From a bacterium (GTDB lineage: Bacteria > Armatimonadota > Fimbriimonadia > Fimbriimonadales > JBAXQP01), in the NCBI GenBank assembly GCA_037131655.1, contig JBAXQP010000048.1, forward strand, positions 1 through 12,736: a stretch of DNA of 12,736 nucleotides, in the 5' to 3' direction. Below the pieces are notes generated by a model. It had not been told where the DNA came from. It saw only the letters and a list, made by a program, of their open reading frames with translations, and made no database searches. Made by a program: the position numbers and the translations under genes. Of the stretch, positions 1-7,608 are shown one piece after another. The stretch's first letter is position 1, and every line of letters starts with the position of its first letter.

Positions 1-534
1 GATAGGAAAGATCTTATCAAGGGTGAAAGCGCGCAGTTGAGTTGGAAGGTGCTTAACGCTGAAAAGATTTACCTTTCTCCGCTTGCCGATCCTGCGCCCA
101 TCCCATTAGAGGTTAGTAGTCGTCTAGTAACTCCGGATAGAACGACGGAATACGTTCTAACGGTGGTAAATGTCAAGCAGACAGTAAGTTCGAAGGTAAC
201 TATCACGGTTACCGAGAAGAGTAAGTCTACTATCGATATATTCACGGCGACACCTGGAACGGTCGATCCTGGCGGAACAGTTACGCTCACGTGGCGAGCA
301 ACCGGCGCTTCAAAGGTTGATATCGATCACGGAATCGGCGAGGTTGATTATCAAGCCGGCACTGTTGATGTCAAGCCAATGAAAACAACTAAATATCAAA
401 TTACGGCTACCGACAATGAAGGGCACACAGCCACACAGTCAATTACTGTGGTTGTAAAACAGCCGCCGGTGGATCCGACTGGCACTGAAACTGTGATGCC
501 CAGCGATCCGAACGGCATAAATGGGCCGCGTTAG
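1..534 (+). CDS. Tandem Ig-like domain protein, C-terminal part (5' end outside window)
   Basis: The reading frame is open from the first base of the window and stops with TAG at 532-534, so only the last 177 residues are seen; the true start lies upstream. Two consecutive units share one layout: a short Gly-containing turn, an L-S/T-W strand, an 'A-x-K-(I/V)-x-(I/L)' strand, then a 'P-x-(R/K)-T-T-(E/K)-Y-x-(L/I)-T' strand and a final V/T-rich strand. The first unit runs roughly over bases 1-215 and the second over 225-465. This is typical of bacterial Ig-like/PKD-like beta-sandwich repeats in secreted or surface proteins. A Pro/Gly-rich tail without a sorting signal, membrane segment or cysteine follows. 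The function of the whole protein cannot be told from this fragment; adhesion or a structural role at the surface is only inference. The fold class is fairly sure. Confidence 0.75.
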   Translation, partial: DRKDLIKGESAQLSWKVLNAEKIYLSPLADPAPIPLEVSSRLVTPDRTTEYVLTVVNVKQTVSSKVTITVTEKSKSTIDIFTATPGTVDPGGTVTLTWRATGASKVDIDHGIGEVDYQAGTVDVKPMKTTKYQITATDNEGHTATQSITVVVKQPPVDPTGTETVMPSDPNGINGPR

Positions 535-561
535 CAGTTTATTTGGAATAGAGCCTTATGA

Positions 562-590
562 ACGTCCCCTTCTATGCAAGAAGGGGACGT
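562..590 (+). terminator. Perfect 12-bp hairpin, probable terminator of the Ig-like gene
   Basis: Bases 562-573 and 579-590 are exact reverse complements (ACGTCCCCTTCT / AGAAGGGGACGT) around a 5-base loop, ATGCA. The hairpin lies 28 bases after the stop of the Ig-like gene and 19 bases before the start of the VKOR-DsbA gene. No T-run follows the right arm, so it lacks half of a classical intrinsic terminator. It could be a U-less terminator, an RNA-stabilising 3' end, or an operator for the downstream gene. Confidence 0.5.
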
Positions 591-609
591 GTAATATCAG
601 GGGTGAAAG

Positions 610-1785
610 ATGTCTGATCGTATATTCAATCGTTTTATCTTCTTGTTTTCTCTAGCTGGTTGCTTTGTAGCAGGGATGTTGATACTATTCGATTGGCACT
701 TTGTCGATCTTCCCTGCGGGACCGGTGGGTGTGATGCTGTAGCGCAATGGCCCTACTCTAAGTATATTTCTGCAGCAGGCTTCTTGTTCTACTCGTTAAT
801 CGCAATCCTTTGTTGGGTGCGCAGTCAAAAAGAGTTAAGTCAATGGCGCCCAATAAACAGCGCGATTTTTGGACTAGCAATCCCTTCGGCAATCATAAGT
901 TATACTCTTATTTATTATGCGGATTCGGTACTCAACGCAACCTGTTGGTGGTGCGCTTCCTCCGCTGTGATCATAACACTTATCTTGTTGGCCTCAGCTT
1001 TCCACCTGTCTAATCGCCGTGAAATACAAACGTCCATAGAGCCAAGTGTCGAACACAAGTGGCATCTTATATTCGCGCTTTTGGCAGTGTTGGTTGGGGT
1101 TGGATATGGCTCATGGATGGTCTGGGACAAAACCAAAGTGGAAGCCGTATCAAGAGCAACTGCAGCTAAAGTGTTTCCAAAAGACATTAAATTGCATATT
1201 CAAGGACCGGAGAACGCCCCGATCACAATTGTGGAGTTTTCAGACTACCAATGCGGAAACTGCCGTGTATCTCATGAATACATAGTTAAACTTCTACAGA
1301 TGAACCCCCAGAGTGTACGGTTCGTTTATCGCCATTTTCCTCTTTATATGGTTAAAGGTCATGAAGTGTCCCTCAAAGCTTCTGCTGCAGTCGAAATGGC
1401 TGGAATGGAAGGGGAAGATAAGTTTTGGATGATGAGTGACCTTGTTTTTCGTCTTTCAAAAGATAAAGAATTGGATGAAAAATCTCTCATCGGTTTAGCT
1501 AAATTTATGCGTTTAAATATGAAGACGTTCAACCTTGCTGACCCTCCGGATTCTGTGATGGTTCGAATCCAACGCGATATAGCCGATGCAAAAGCCGCTG
1601 GTATAGAAGGTACTCCAACCTTCTTTATCTTCATACCCAATAAAGGCGTTGTTAGGACTGAGTCGACCCAAAAGCTCATTGCGCTTATAATGGGGGGAAG
1701 TCTCAGCCAATACATCCCCAACCCGCCCCCTCCGCCAAGCTTCGACACCGAACCTCAGCCAACAGTCCCTACCGATGTTCATTAG
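610..1785 (+). CDS. VKOR-DsbA fusion: membrane vitamin K epoxide reductase-like domain plus periplasmic thioredoxin-fold domain
   Basis: This is a self-contained disulfide-forming enzyme: the DsbA-like part would oxidise exported proteins and the VKOR part would re-oxidise it using quinone. Residues 1-131 carry four membrane segments (about 9-27, 53-69, 84-103, 113-131). The VKOR cysteines are the loop pair C36/C41 and the active-site CWWC at 112-115. A fifth segment (about 152-172) places the rest in the periplasm. Residues 195-368 are a DsbA/thioredoxin_4-type domain with a CGNC active site at 215-218 and the cis-proline motif G-T-P-T-F at 334-338. A poly-Pro tail (about 370-388) ends the protein. 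The ATG at 610 has a GGGGTGA ribosome site at 600-606. The order VKOR, fifth helix, thioredoxin fold matches known bacterial fusions such as the Synechococcus enzyme. Family call is secure; the client proteins are unknown. Confidence 0.92.
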   Translation: MSDRIFNRFIFLFSLAGCFVAGMLILFDWHFVDLPCGTGGCDAVAQWPYSKYISAAGFLFYSLIAILCWVRSQKELSQWRPINSAIFGLAIPSAIISYTLIYYADSVLNATCWWCASSAVIITLILLASAFHLSNRREIQTSIEPSVEHKWHLIFALLAVLVGVGYGSWMVWDKTKVEAVSRATAAKVFPKDIKLHIQGPENAPITIVEFSDYQCGNCRVSHEYIVKLLQMNPQSVRFVYRHFPLYMVKGHEVSLKASAAVEMAGMEGEDKFWMMSDLVFRLSKDKELDEKSLIGLAKFMRLNMKTFNLADPPDSVMVRIQRDIADAKAAGIEGTPTFFIFIPNKGVVRTESTQKLIALIMGGSLSQYIPNPPPPPSFDTEPQPTVPTDVH

Positions 1786-1903
1786 ATGCTGATAGGTATT
1801 GTAAATTAGGGGCTGGAGGTTGGTCATATGGCGTCAGAAATGCGCAATGCGCTATACTGATTAGCTACGGATGCTAGGTTCAAAATGTAACGGAGGAGTT
1901 GGT

Positions 1904-2647
1904 ATGATCAGAGTCTGGATAATAGCTTTGGTATTGTTGTTTATAGCTCAAGATGCGCAGGCTCTAGATGTCAGCAAAATGCTCCAGCAAGCGAAGGCGA
2001 AGGCAGAATCAGCAAAGACAATGAAAGGGCAGTTAGTATTAACCACTAAGGGCACGGTTCAAGGCAAAGAGGTGGTTAAGGAGCTTCTAATTGACTTTAC
2101 TTATAAAGCCCCCAACAAGATTTACCTCACTATGAGGGGTAGTAATGCCTTATCCGGTAAGACAGAGATGAAGATGGCATCAAACGGGGATATCCTGTAC
2201 GTGTATGATGCTTCTCAGAATACCTATAAAAAGGATAAAGCAACCAAAAAATTTAATCCAATTCTCGATACTGGCGGGACCCGAGGAGCGATAAGCACAC
2301 CTGGGAGCGTCTATAAACTGAAAAGGACGTTTGTATTGGAAGGCATTCCTGTTTACGAAATTCTTGCGGAAGTTCCTAGGAAAAATCTTCCTTCTCAAGC
2401 TAAAGTTCAAACTCTCATTTATGTGAGACAAAAAGATCAAATGATCTGCGGAATGAGTTCGGATCTTTTGATACCAGCGAATGCGAAGGGAAAAGTGAGC
2501 AATTTGCGAACTACCCTAATGGTCAAAACGCTTAAAATAAATATGCCGGTCGATGAAAAGCTTTTTAAATGGATACCCCCTGCGAAAGCAACGCAAGCTT
2601 CATCAAAAAGCAACATACCCGGTAAAAATACTTCTCAGCCTAAGTAA
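1904..2647 (+). CDS. LolA-like periplasmic protein (outer-membrane lipoprotein carrier-like fold)
   Basis: The product is a 247-residue exported protein. The ATG at 1904 is chosen over an in-frame ATG at 1871 because GGAGGAG (1892-1898) lies at the right distance and the protein then begins directly with a signal peptide: M-I-R, a hydrophobic stretch, and an A-Q-A cleavage site near residue 20. The mature part starts with a helix of spaced Ala/Lys, then alternating strands with 'F-T-Y-K-A-P-N-K-I' (a LolA-type P-x-K strand) and a late 'P-V-D-E-K-L-F-K-W-x-P-P', as in LolA/DUF2092-type proteins. A Ser/Lys-rich tail follows. Proteins of this fold carry lipids or lipoproteins across the periplasm, but many relatives in non-proteobacterial lineages have no proven cargo. 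No lolB or lolCDE gene is nearby, so true LolA function is not implied. It lies 8 bases upstream of the nitrilase gene, likely in one transcript. Confidence 0.7.
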   Translation: MIRVWIIALVLLFIAQDAQALDVSKMLQQAKAKAESAKTMKGQLVLTTKGTVQGKEVVKELLIDFTYKAPNKIYLTMRGSNALSGKTEMKMASNGDILYVYDASQNTYKKDKATKKFNPILDTGGTRGAISTPGSVYKLKRTFVLEGIPVYEILAEVPRKNLPSQAKVQTLIYVRQKDQMICGMSSDLLIPANAKGKVSNLRTTLMVKTLKINMPVDEKLFKWIPPAKATQASSKSNIPGKNTSQPK

Positions 2648-2655
2648 GAATTAAG

Positions 2656-3432
2656 ATGAAATTAACAGTAGCCGGTGCGCAGCTTCCAGTTGGGGAAGAT
2701 ATTAACGAAAATCTAAAAGCGATCAATCGGGCGATTGATTTTGCGGTTGATGCAAAGGCGGATATTTTGCTGACGCCGGAAGGCTCCCTTAGTGGGTACA
2801 CCCCTCGTTTTAACGCCAGTGAGGTTGTAAGCGCCCTTGAAGTTGTTACAGCAAAAGCGCGTTCCGTAAAACTTGGGTTGGCGCTTGGCACTTGCTTTGT
2901 TGAGCCTGAGGATAGACGCTGCTACAATCAACTGAGATTTTACGATCAAGAGGGCGTCTTTTTGGGTTTTCACAGTAAAATATTGCGATGCGGTGATGTA
3001 ATGAGCGAAGAGCCGCAAGGGGAATGCACGCTTTATGATACAACCCCGTTAAGAACTTTCAACCTGAATGGGATCGTGATCGGCGGCTTGATTTGTAATG
3101 ATGTCTGGGCTAATCCACTCTGTACGATTGAGCCAGACCCTCATTTGACCCAGCAGCTATCGAAAATGGGAACAAAAATAATCTTTCATGCAGTCAATGG
3201 GGGAAGAGCCAGCAGCGAGTATTCCAAGTTGATGTGGCAGTATCATGAATCAAACCTTCGAATGCGAGCAGAAGCAGGTCAAGTTTGGATTGTGACGGTT
3301 GATAATTGCTTTCCGATGAATATTGATTGCTCTTGCCCAAGCGGTATAATTGGTCCGCAAGGTACATGGGTAGTAAAAACGCATTCAAAGGGCGAGCAAT
3401 TCTTTACCTATACGATTGAAATTGAGGGTTAG
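2656..3432 (+). CDS. Carbon-nitrogen hydrolase (nitrilase superfamily amidohydrolase)
   Basis: A cytoplasmic enzyme of 258 residues, the usual length for this superfamily, hydrolysing C-N bonds of amides or nitriles. The Glu-Lys-Cys catalytic triad is visible: E42 in T-P-E-G, K108 in H-S-K-I-L-R, and C147 in L-I-C-N-D-V-W. The N-terminus (M-K-L-T-V-A-G-A-Q-L) is the standard first strand, supporting the ATG at 2656. No signal peptide is present, so this is not an apolipoprotein N-acyltransferase. The ribosome site is poor (only AAG-type matches upstream) and the start lies 8 bases after the previous stop, which suggests translational coupling to the LolA-like gene. The variable region after the catalytic Cys does not identify the substrate for me; omega-amidase, N-carbamoyl hydrolase or similar are all possible. 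The superfamily call is firm, the substrate unknown. Confidence 0.88.
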   Translation: MKLTVAGAQLPVGEDINENLKAINRAIDFAVDAKADILLTPEGSLSGYTPRFNASEVVSALEVVTAKARSVKLGLALGTCFVEPEDRRCYNQLRFYDQEGVFLGFHSKILRCGDVMSEEPQGECTLYDTTPLRTFNLNGIVIGGLICNDVWANPLCTIEPDPHLTQQLSKMGTKIIFHAVNGGRASSEYSKLMWQYHESNLRMRAEAGQVWIVTVDNCFPMNIDCSCPSGIIGPQGTWVVKTHSKGEQFFTYTIEIEG

Positions 3433-3460
3433 AATAGCTTCCTCGAAAAAAGCTTGTAAT

Positions 3461-3522
3461 ATCCGTTCGGATTTTGGTAATTAATTCGGATGCCGAACGT
3501 CAAAAGACATTGCTAATCCGTT
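3461..3522. repeat. Cluster of short inverted and direct repeats upstream of pilM
   Basis: CGTTCGG (3464-3470) is the exact reverse complement of CCGAACG (3493-3499), and TTCGG (3485-3489) is an alternative partner of CCGAA (3493-3497) around a 3-base loop. TTCGGAT occurs twice (3466-3472 and 3485-3491), and ATCCGTT occurs twice (3461-3467 and 3516-3522). This could be a weak terminator region after the nitrilase gene or half-sites for a regulator of the pilus operon. The sequence alone does not decide. Confidence 0.35.
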
Positions 3523-3601
3523 TGATATGAGTTAAAGGCAAATTGTAAGCGGTGTGCATGGTGAGTAGAACAGTTTTCATTGCTTACAGGGTTGGTTCTG
3601 C

Positions 3602-3629
3602 TTGACAATGAGTATTGGTGAGTGATAAG
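3602..3629 (+). promoter_or_regulatory. Probable sigma70-type promoter for the pilus operon
   Basis: A perfect TTGACA -35 box (3602-3607) is followed after 16 bases by GATAAG (3624-3629), a four-of-six match to TATAAT. Transcription would start near 3636, giving a leader of about 28 bases that contains the pilM ribosome site (TAGGAG, 3648-3653). An inverted pair TGTAAGC (3544-3550) / GCTTACA (3582-3588) lies just upstream and could bind a regulator. The call rests on the -35 match and the position. Confidence 0.5.
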
Positions 3630-3663
3630 ATTAGGGCGCGAAAGAAGTAGGAGAACGTCGTCA

Positions 3664-4998
3664 ATGGCAAAAACAGTTAGCTCTGTGGTCGGAGTAGACA
3701 TCGGAACGCATACGATAAAAGTAGCTGAACTACGTTTATCGAAAGATCGTCCGGTGCTTACCGGCGTAGGAATAGCTCCAACTCCTCCTGGCGCAGTCGA
3801 TAGTGTCGGCGTTCAGGATCCAGTTGGTTTAGGGGTTGCGCTCAAAAAACTGCTCAGTGAATCGGGCATTACGACTAAACAAGTAGTGTTCGGTATATCC
3901 GGTCAGTCCTCTGTTGTGGTGCGTATTTTGGAAGTTCCGAGAATGTCGCAAGCTGAACTTGCAGAGCACATGCAATGGGAAATTCAGCGTAATATCCCCT
4001 TTGCCGATACAGCAATAGTTTCGGATTTTCGGCCAATTGATCGCCCGAATACTCCCCCTGATTCTCAGACGATGGAAGTAGTTCTGGCAGTTGCTCCTCA
4101 GGACGCGATCGATCGTATTGTCGATGTTGGAAAAGCAGCAAACTTGAGGCCGATAGGCATTGATGTTGAGCCACTTGCCCTTAATCGCTCCCTCATTTTG
4201 AGCCAATATGAGTTGTATGGTGACAAAACGATTTGCGTCATCAACCTCGGCGCATCAAGCTCTACGGTTGATATTTATCAAAACGGCTTACTGGTCTTCC
4301 CGCGTATTCTGCCGATCGGTGGAAACATGCTGACCGATAAGATCAAGCAGGCCTTTGGGGTAAGTGCAGAGGAAGCAGAGAGTCTTAAGCGAGACGAAGC
4401 AGAAGTGATGATGAACCTGTTGGCGCAGCAAACGCCAACGATGCAGGGAGCAGGCACTCAATCATTCGATGTTGAGGATACGGGCGGTTTTGAGATTACG
4501 AGTTCGAAACAGCCTGATGTTGTGCCCACAACGTCTGATGTTCGGCAATTGTATGAAAAAGAGGATGATGTGGCGCTTCCGGTCTTTCCGGGACACGCTG
4601 ACTATGTTCCACCTGAAGAAGTAGTTGAGGCAACGCCAGAACCCGTTCAACAGACGACACAAGTGCTTTCTTCCATAGAACAACGCAAGGCGAGATTGTT
4701 CTATGCGATTAGCCAAGATTTAGAAGAGCTTGTAGGAGAGATACGGCGCTCGATTGAATACTTCCGCAGTCGTTCAACCGATTCTCGTATCGACCAGATA
4801 TTAATTTGCGGTGGGTCGGCTGGTATTCGCAATCTGGATGAATATCTGCATCAATCGCTTGATATTCCAGTTGTAGTCGCGGATCCGCTCCGAGGTATTC
4901 AGGTGAATACCCGACGTTATTCGGAAGAGTTTTTGATGCAAAACGCGCTATTACTGCCCGTAAGCATCGGCATGGCGATGAATGCATTCTATGAGTAA
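3664..4998 (+). CDS. pilM: Type IV pilus assembly protein PilM (actin-like ATPase family)
   Basis: PilM is the cytoplasmic actin-fold partner that binds the N-terminal tail of PilN and links the pilus inner-membrane platform to the motor. I take the ATG at 3664 because TAGGAG (3648-3653) precedes it and the protein then opens with the first nucleotide-binding loop, G-V-D-I-G-T-H-T-I-K at residues 10-19. A second phosphate-type loop with N-L-G-A-S-S-S-T-V-D is at about 194-203 and the adenosine-type motif C-G-G-S-A-G at 382-387. Also typical are the 'I-P-F-A' segment near 111-114 and the 'D-V-E-P-L-A-L-N-R' segment near 167-175. The protein has 444 residues against about 350 for common PilM. 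The excess is an acidic, Pro/Gln/Thr-rich, probably disordered insert at about 248-336. It is the first gene of the pilus run, 90 bases ahead of the PilN-like gene. Confidence 0.93.
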   Translation: MAKTVSSVVGVDIGTHTIKVAELRLSKDRPVLTGVGIAPTPPGAVDSVGVQDPVGLGVALKKLLSESGITTKQVVFGISGQSSVVVRILEVPRMSQAELAEHMQWEIQRNIPFADTAIVSDFRPIDRPNTPPDSQTMEVVLAVAPQDAIDRIVDVGKAANLRPIGIDVEPLALNRSLILSQYELYGDKTICVINLGASSSTVDIYQNGLLVFPRILPIGGNMLTDKIKQAFGVSAEEAESLKRDEAEVMMNLLAQQTPTMQGAGTQSFDVEDTGGFEITSSKQPDVVPTTSDVRQLYEKEDDVALPVFPGHADYVPPEEVVEATPEPVQQTTQVLSSIEQRKARLFYAISQDLEELVGEIRRSIEYFRSRSTDSRIDQILICGGSAGIRNLDEYLHQSLDIPVVVADPLRGIQVNTRRYSEEFLMQNALLLPVSIGMAMNAFYE

Positions 4999-5088
4999 AT
5001 AATTGTTTCGGCGCCAATAGTTTGTGCGCATTTTGTATACCGAGAGGAACGTTGAACGAGAAGCGTTTCTAAAGAGGGTCCAAGAATC

Positions 5089-5952
5089 ATGAAACTGAAC
5101 TTGTTGCCAACCTATGTAAAACAGAGCACAACCCGACGGAACGTGGGGCTGTTTGTGACGGCATTATTTATTGTAATTAATGCTGTCATGTTAGTTTGGT
5201 ATATAAGCACTAGTAACACGCTAACTGAGAGAAAAGATACGAAAATGAGGATGGATCAGGAGATCACTAGAATTGCCGCTATCTCAGACAGCGCGGACAA
5301 GATTCTTGAAGATGCGAAGCTGCTGATTGCGCAAACCCTTGCTGTTGATAGCGTGGTGGGATTTAATCGGCGTTATCCCGATGCCTATATGGATATCGTA
5401 CCGTTTATTCCGGCAGGCGTACGTGTGAACCGAATGAATTTTACTGCATCAGGTGGTGATGCAAACGCTAACTCTAATCCATCATTAGGGGCTACTGCCG
5501 CACCGACCACCGGTACAGGTTCCGTTTTGGTGATGGAGGTCAATATTAAGGACCTCAAGCAACTAACACAACTTTTGGCATCGCTTTATCAGTGCCCTCA
5601 TATTAATTTAGTTGGGATCGACGAAATAAAAGGTCCTGGGACACGATATCCGTCAGGAGTAAGTGGCGGATATGGTCCGGGTGCTGGTAATTCGTCAGGA
5701 AGTCCTACTGCCGGTGCCCCAAGCGCAGGCGCATTTGGCGGGGGCTTATCATCCGGTGGAATGTCATCGGGTACGTCAGTTGAACCGCTTTTGCCAGGTT
5801 ACAATACTTATGTCATTACATGTGTGACTGATGAAATATTTGATAAACCGGATGTAATGGGAATAATTAAAGGTGGCAGTAGCGCTACTGTCACAAGCAG
5901 TGGAACGCCGGCGAATACTTCCATGAGTGGAAGTTCGCCAATGGGTCGCTAA
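5089..5952 (+). CDS. pilN: PilN-like inner-membrane pilus assembly protein
   Basis: A bitopic inner-membrane protein. The short cytoplasmic tail opens with M-K-L-N-L-L-P, the (I/L)-N-L-L-P motif through which PilN docks on PilM. One membrane helix (about 19-40) follows, then a coiled-coil region (about 44-90) and a periplasmic ferredoxin-like alpha/beta domain with the strands 'V-R-V-N-R-M-N-F' (111-118) and 'V-L-V-M-E-V-N' (146-152). Position directly after pilM and before the PilO-like gene supports the call. The protein is 287 residues, longer than the usual 180-220, because of Gly/Ser/Ala-rich stretches at about 120-144, 181-232 and 262-287. The middle one interrupts the periplasmic fold, since a strand-like Y-N-T-Y-V-I-T-C follows at 238-245. 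The start has AGAGGG at 5073-5078. Gene identity is by motif and synteny; overall similarity to classical PilN is probably low. Confidence 0.85.
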   Translation: MKLNLLPTYVKQSTTRRNVGLFVTALFIVINAVMLVWYISTSNTLTERKDTKMRMDQEITRIAAISDSADKILEDAKLLIAQTLAVDSVVGFNRRYPDAYMDIVPFIPAGVRVNRMNFTASGGDANANSNPSLGATAAPTTGTGSVLVMEVNIKDLKQLTQLLASLYQCPHINLVGIDEIKGPGTRYPSGVSGGYGPGAGNSSGSPTAGAPSAGAFGGGLSSGGMSSGTSVEPLLPGYNTYVITCVTDEIFDKPDVMGIIKGGSSATVTSSGTPANTSMSGSSPMGR

Positions 5953-5986
5953 ACTTAAATAGCGCAAGTCGGTAGGGAGACTTAGG

Positions 5987-6808
5987 ATGAGGATTACGAT
6001 TTTTGGAATCTGGTCAATTGGACTCGTTGCGACAATTGTCGTAGCGTTCGCCATTTGGGGTCTGGGTGTTCGCCCGACCGGCACATTGGTTGCGTTTCAT
6101 GACGAGTATATCCAAAAGGCACAATTAGAAATTGACAAAGAGCCTATCGCCCATCAGCGCGTTGCTAAAGCAAAAGCAATTGTTCAGCAAGCGAGGCTTG
6201 ATTGGGCGGATGATGCCGCAATGTATGGCCTCCCTCCGTCAATTATAGATTTCTCTCAAGACCGGCTTCATATGGCGCTGCAAGCTTGGACGTTTCCATC
6301 CAAACTTGGTCACACTTTTTATGGCTATGCTAATAAAACGGGTGTTGATCTCATGAGTATCCCGACCGTAGGGCCGCTACCATCGAACCCTAACGAAATC
6401 ATCAGTCGATATTTTAATGGGGATGGGTATCCGATTTTAATCGCGCAATACAACTTTGGCGATCAGTCGGTACGCGGATCATTCCCACACATTTTGCAGC
6501 ATTACAGAAATTGGTCGAATCTAAGTCACTATTTAGTTCTTGTGGATAATTTACGCTTCCAGGGAACGACTCCAAACTTGATTGGTCAGTATAACGCAAC
6601 GGTTTACGTGTTGCCTCAAAGCCCTGTCAACCCAGCTAATACAAAAGCCATTCCGAATTTAGGAGCTACCGCCAGTAGCTCTTCCGGTCCTGGGTATGGA
6701 GGGACGGCAACGTCTAAATACCAGGGATCTAGTAATGAATCACCCGTTGGACCTTCTGGTGACACTGGTGGCGGTATAAGAGGAAATCGCAACGCGGGCG
6801 GAGAATAG
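5987..6808 (+). CDS. pilO: PilO-like inner-membrane pilus assembly protein
   Basis: A 273-residue bitopic protein: a very short N-terminus, one membrane helix (about 5-26), a charged helical segment likely to form a coiled coil (about 36-75), then a periplasmic alpha/beta domain. The segment 'V-R-G-S-F-P-H-I-L-Q-H-Y' (162-173) leading to 'L-S-H-Y-L-V-L-V-D-N-L' (179-189) follows the PilO pattern in which a G-x-(Y/F) helix is followed by a hydrophobic strand. PilO pairs with PilN through the coiled coil and ferredoxin-like domains to set the distance between inner membrane and secretin. The last 55 residues or so (about 219-273) are Gly/Ser-rich and probably disordered, unlike standard PilO of about 200 residues. 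It starts 34 bases after the PilN-like stop, with AGGGAGA at 5974-5980. The call rests on topology, synteny and this one motif. Confidence 0.8.
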   Translation: MRITIFGIWSIGLVATIVVAFAIWGLGVRPTGTLVAFHDEYIQKAQLEIDKEPIAHQRVAKAKAIVQQARLDWADDAAMYGLPPSIIDFSQDRLHMALQAWTFPSKLGHTFYGYANKTGVDLMSIPTVGPLPSNPNEIISRYFNGDGYPILIAQYNFGDQSVRGSFPHILQHYRNWSNLSHYLVLVDNLRFQGTTPNLIGQYNATVYVLPQSPVNPANTKAIPNLGATASSSSGPGYGGTATSKYQGSSNESPVGPSGDTGGGIRGNRNAGGE

Positions 6809-6822
6809 GGGATAATCTAATT

Positions 6823-7608
6823 ATGAAGGGAAGCAAAGCGCCTTTAATCATCATATTGGTTGTGGTAGTGATCGGATTAGCCGCACTGATTATATATATT
6901 AAGAATAGCTCAAGTGATCAAGTAGCAAGTACTCCTACTACTGTGCCAAGTGGGGCGCCGGGTTCGCCAATGGGGTCTCCTCCTGGCACACCAGGATTTC
7001 AACCTACACCAGGTCTTGGTGGTCAAAGTTCTGCAACGCCTTCAACGCCGACAATGTCTAAACCGAAAGAAACCAAAGGCCCTGTTATCGCAGTTGTAAA
7101 CAAACCGATTTACCCATCGCGACCAGATCCCTTTAGTAAATTGGCAAGTGAAGTTTATCGCTCAAAAGCTAAGATCATTGATATTGTGAGCTTTGCACCT
7201 GTGTTCGTACCTGGCCCTATGCCAATTATGCCGCCCCCGCAACCTGTTTATGATCCGCAGCCCTATCGACGCCTAGCGGGCATTTTGGCTGGCAGCAGCA
7301 TCGCTGCGATTTTAGAAACCGAAGGTCAGGACCCAGTGGTAATTCGCCCGGGTACGATAATAGGTGAGTGGCGCGTCGCTCAGCTTACTTCAACGTTTGC
7401 AGTTTTGAAGCGAGAAGGAAACGTCACTCCAAAGGAAGTTATCGCCCGATTAGAAGCTCCACCGGCAGGAATGCGACAAGCTGCCAACCAACCTGTTGGC
7501 GGACCTGGTATGGGACCTGGTTTTGGTCAGCCGGGGTATGGAGTTCCAGGAGGCGCAGGCAGACCTCCCGGTTCCGGTGGTGGCCGACCAGGTCGCGGCA
7601 GTAATTAA
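6823..7608 (+). CDS. PilP/GspC-like periplasmic connector with N-terminal membrane anchor
   Basis: This 261-residue protein begins with a Lys-containing N-terminus and one strongly hydrophobic helix (about 7-26). A Pro/Gly/Thr-rich linker (about 35-90) and the P-D-P-F motif at 101-104 typical of PilP and GspC relatives follow. A small beta domain (about 148-210) has strands around 'Y-R-R-L-A-G-I-L-A-G', 'A-A-I-L-E-T', 'V-V-I-R-P-G-T-I-I-G-E-W-R-V' and 'F-A-V-L-K-R-E-G'. That is the homology-region fold that contacts the secretin N0 domain. Classical PilP is a lipoprotein; here there is no lipobox or cysteine, and the membrane-helix-plus-linker layout is that of GspC. The last 40 residues are Gly/Pro-rich. 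It starts 14 bases after the PilO-like stop, with AGGGGGA at 6807-6812. Role: bridge from the PilN/PilO platform to the secretin. Confidence 0.8.
   Translation: MKGSKAPLIIILVVVVIGLAALIIYIKNSSSDQVASTPTTVPSGAPGSPMGSPPGTPGFQPTPGLGGQSSATPSTPTMSKPKETKGPVIAVVNKPIYPSRPDPFSKLASEVYRSKAKIIDIVSFAPVFVPGPMPIMPPPQPVYDPQPYRRLAGILAGSSIAAILETEGQDPVVIRPGTIIGEWRVAQLTSTFAVLKREGNVTPKEVIARLEAPPAGMRQAANQPVGGPGMGPGFGQPGYGVPGGAGRPPGSGGGRPGRGSN

Noticed and set aside
1853..1858. TATACT as a promoter for the LolA-like gene
   Set aside because: The nearest TTGGTC is 27 bases upstream, too far for a normal spacer. A promoter here is possible but not supported.
3829..4206. Minus-strand open frames opposite pilM
   Set aside because: They lie wholly inside a strongly supported gene, are Cys/Arg/Asn-rich without fold logic, and have no neighbours on that strand.
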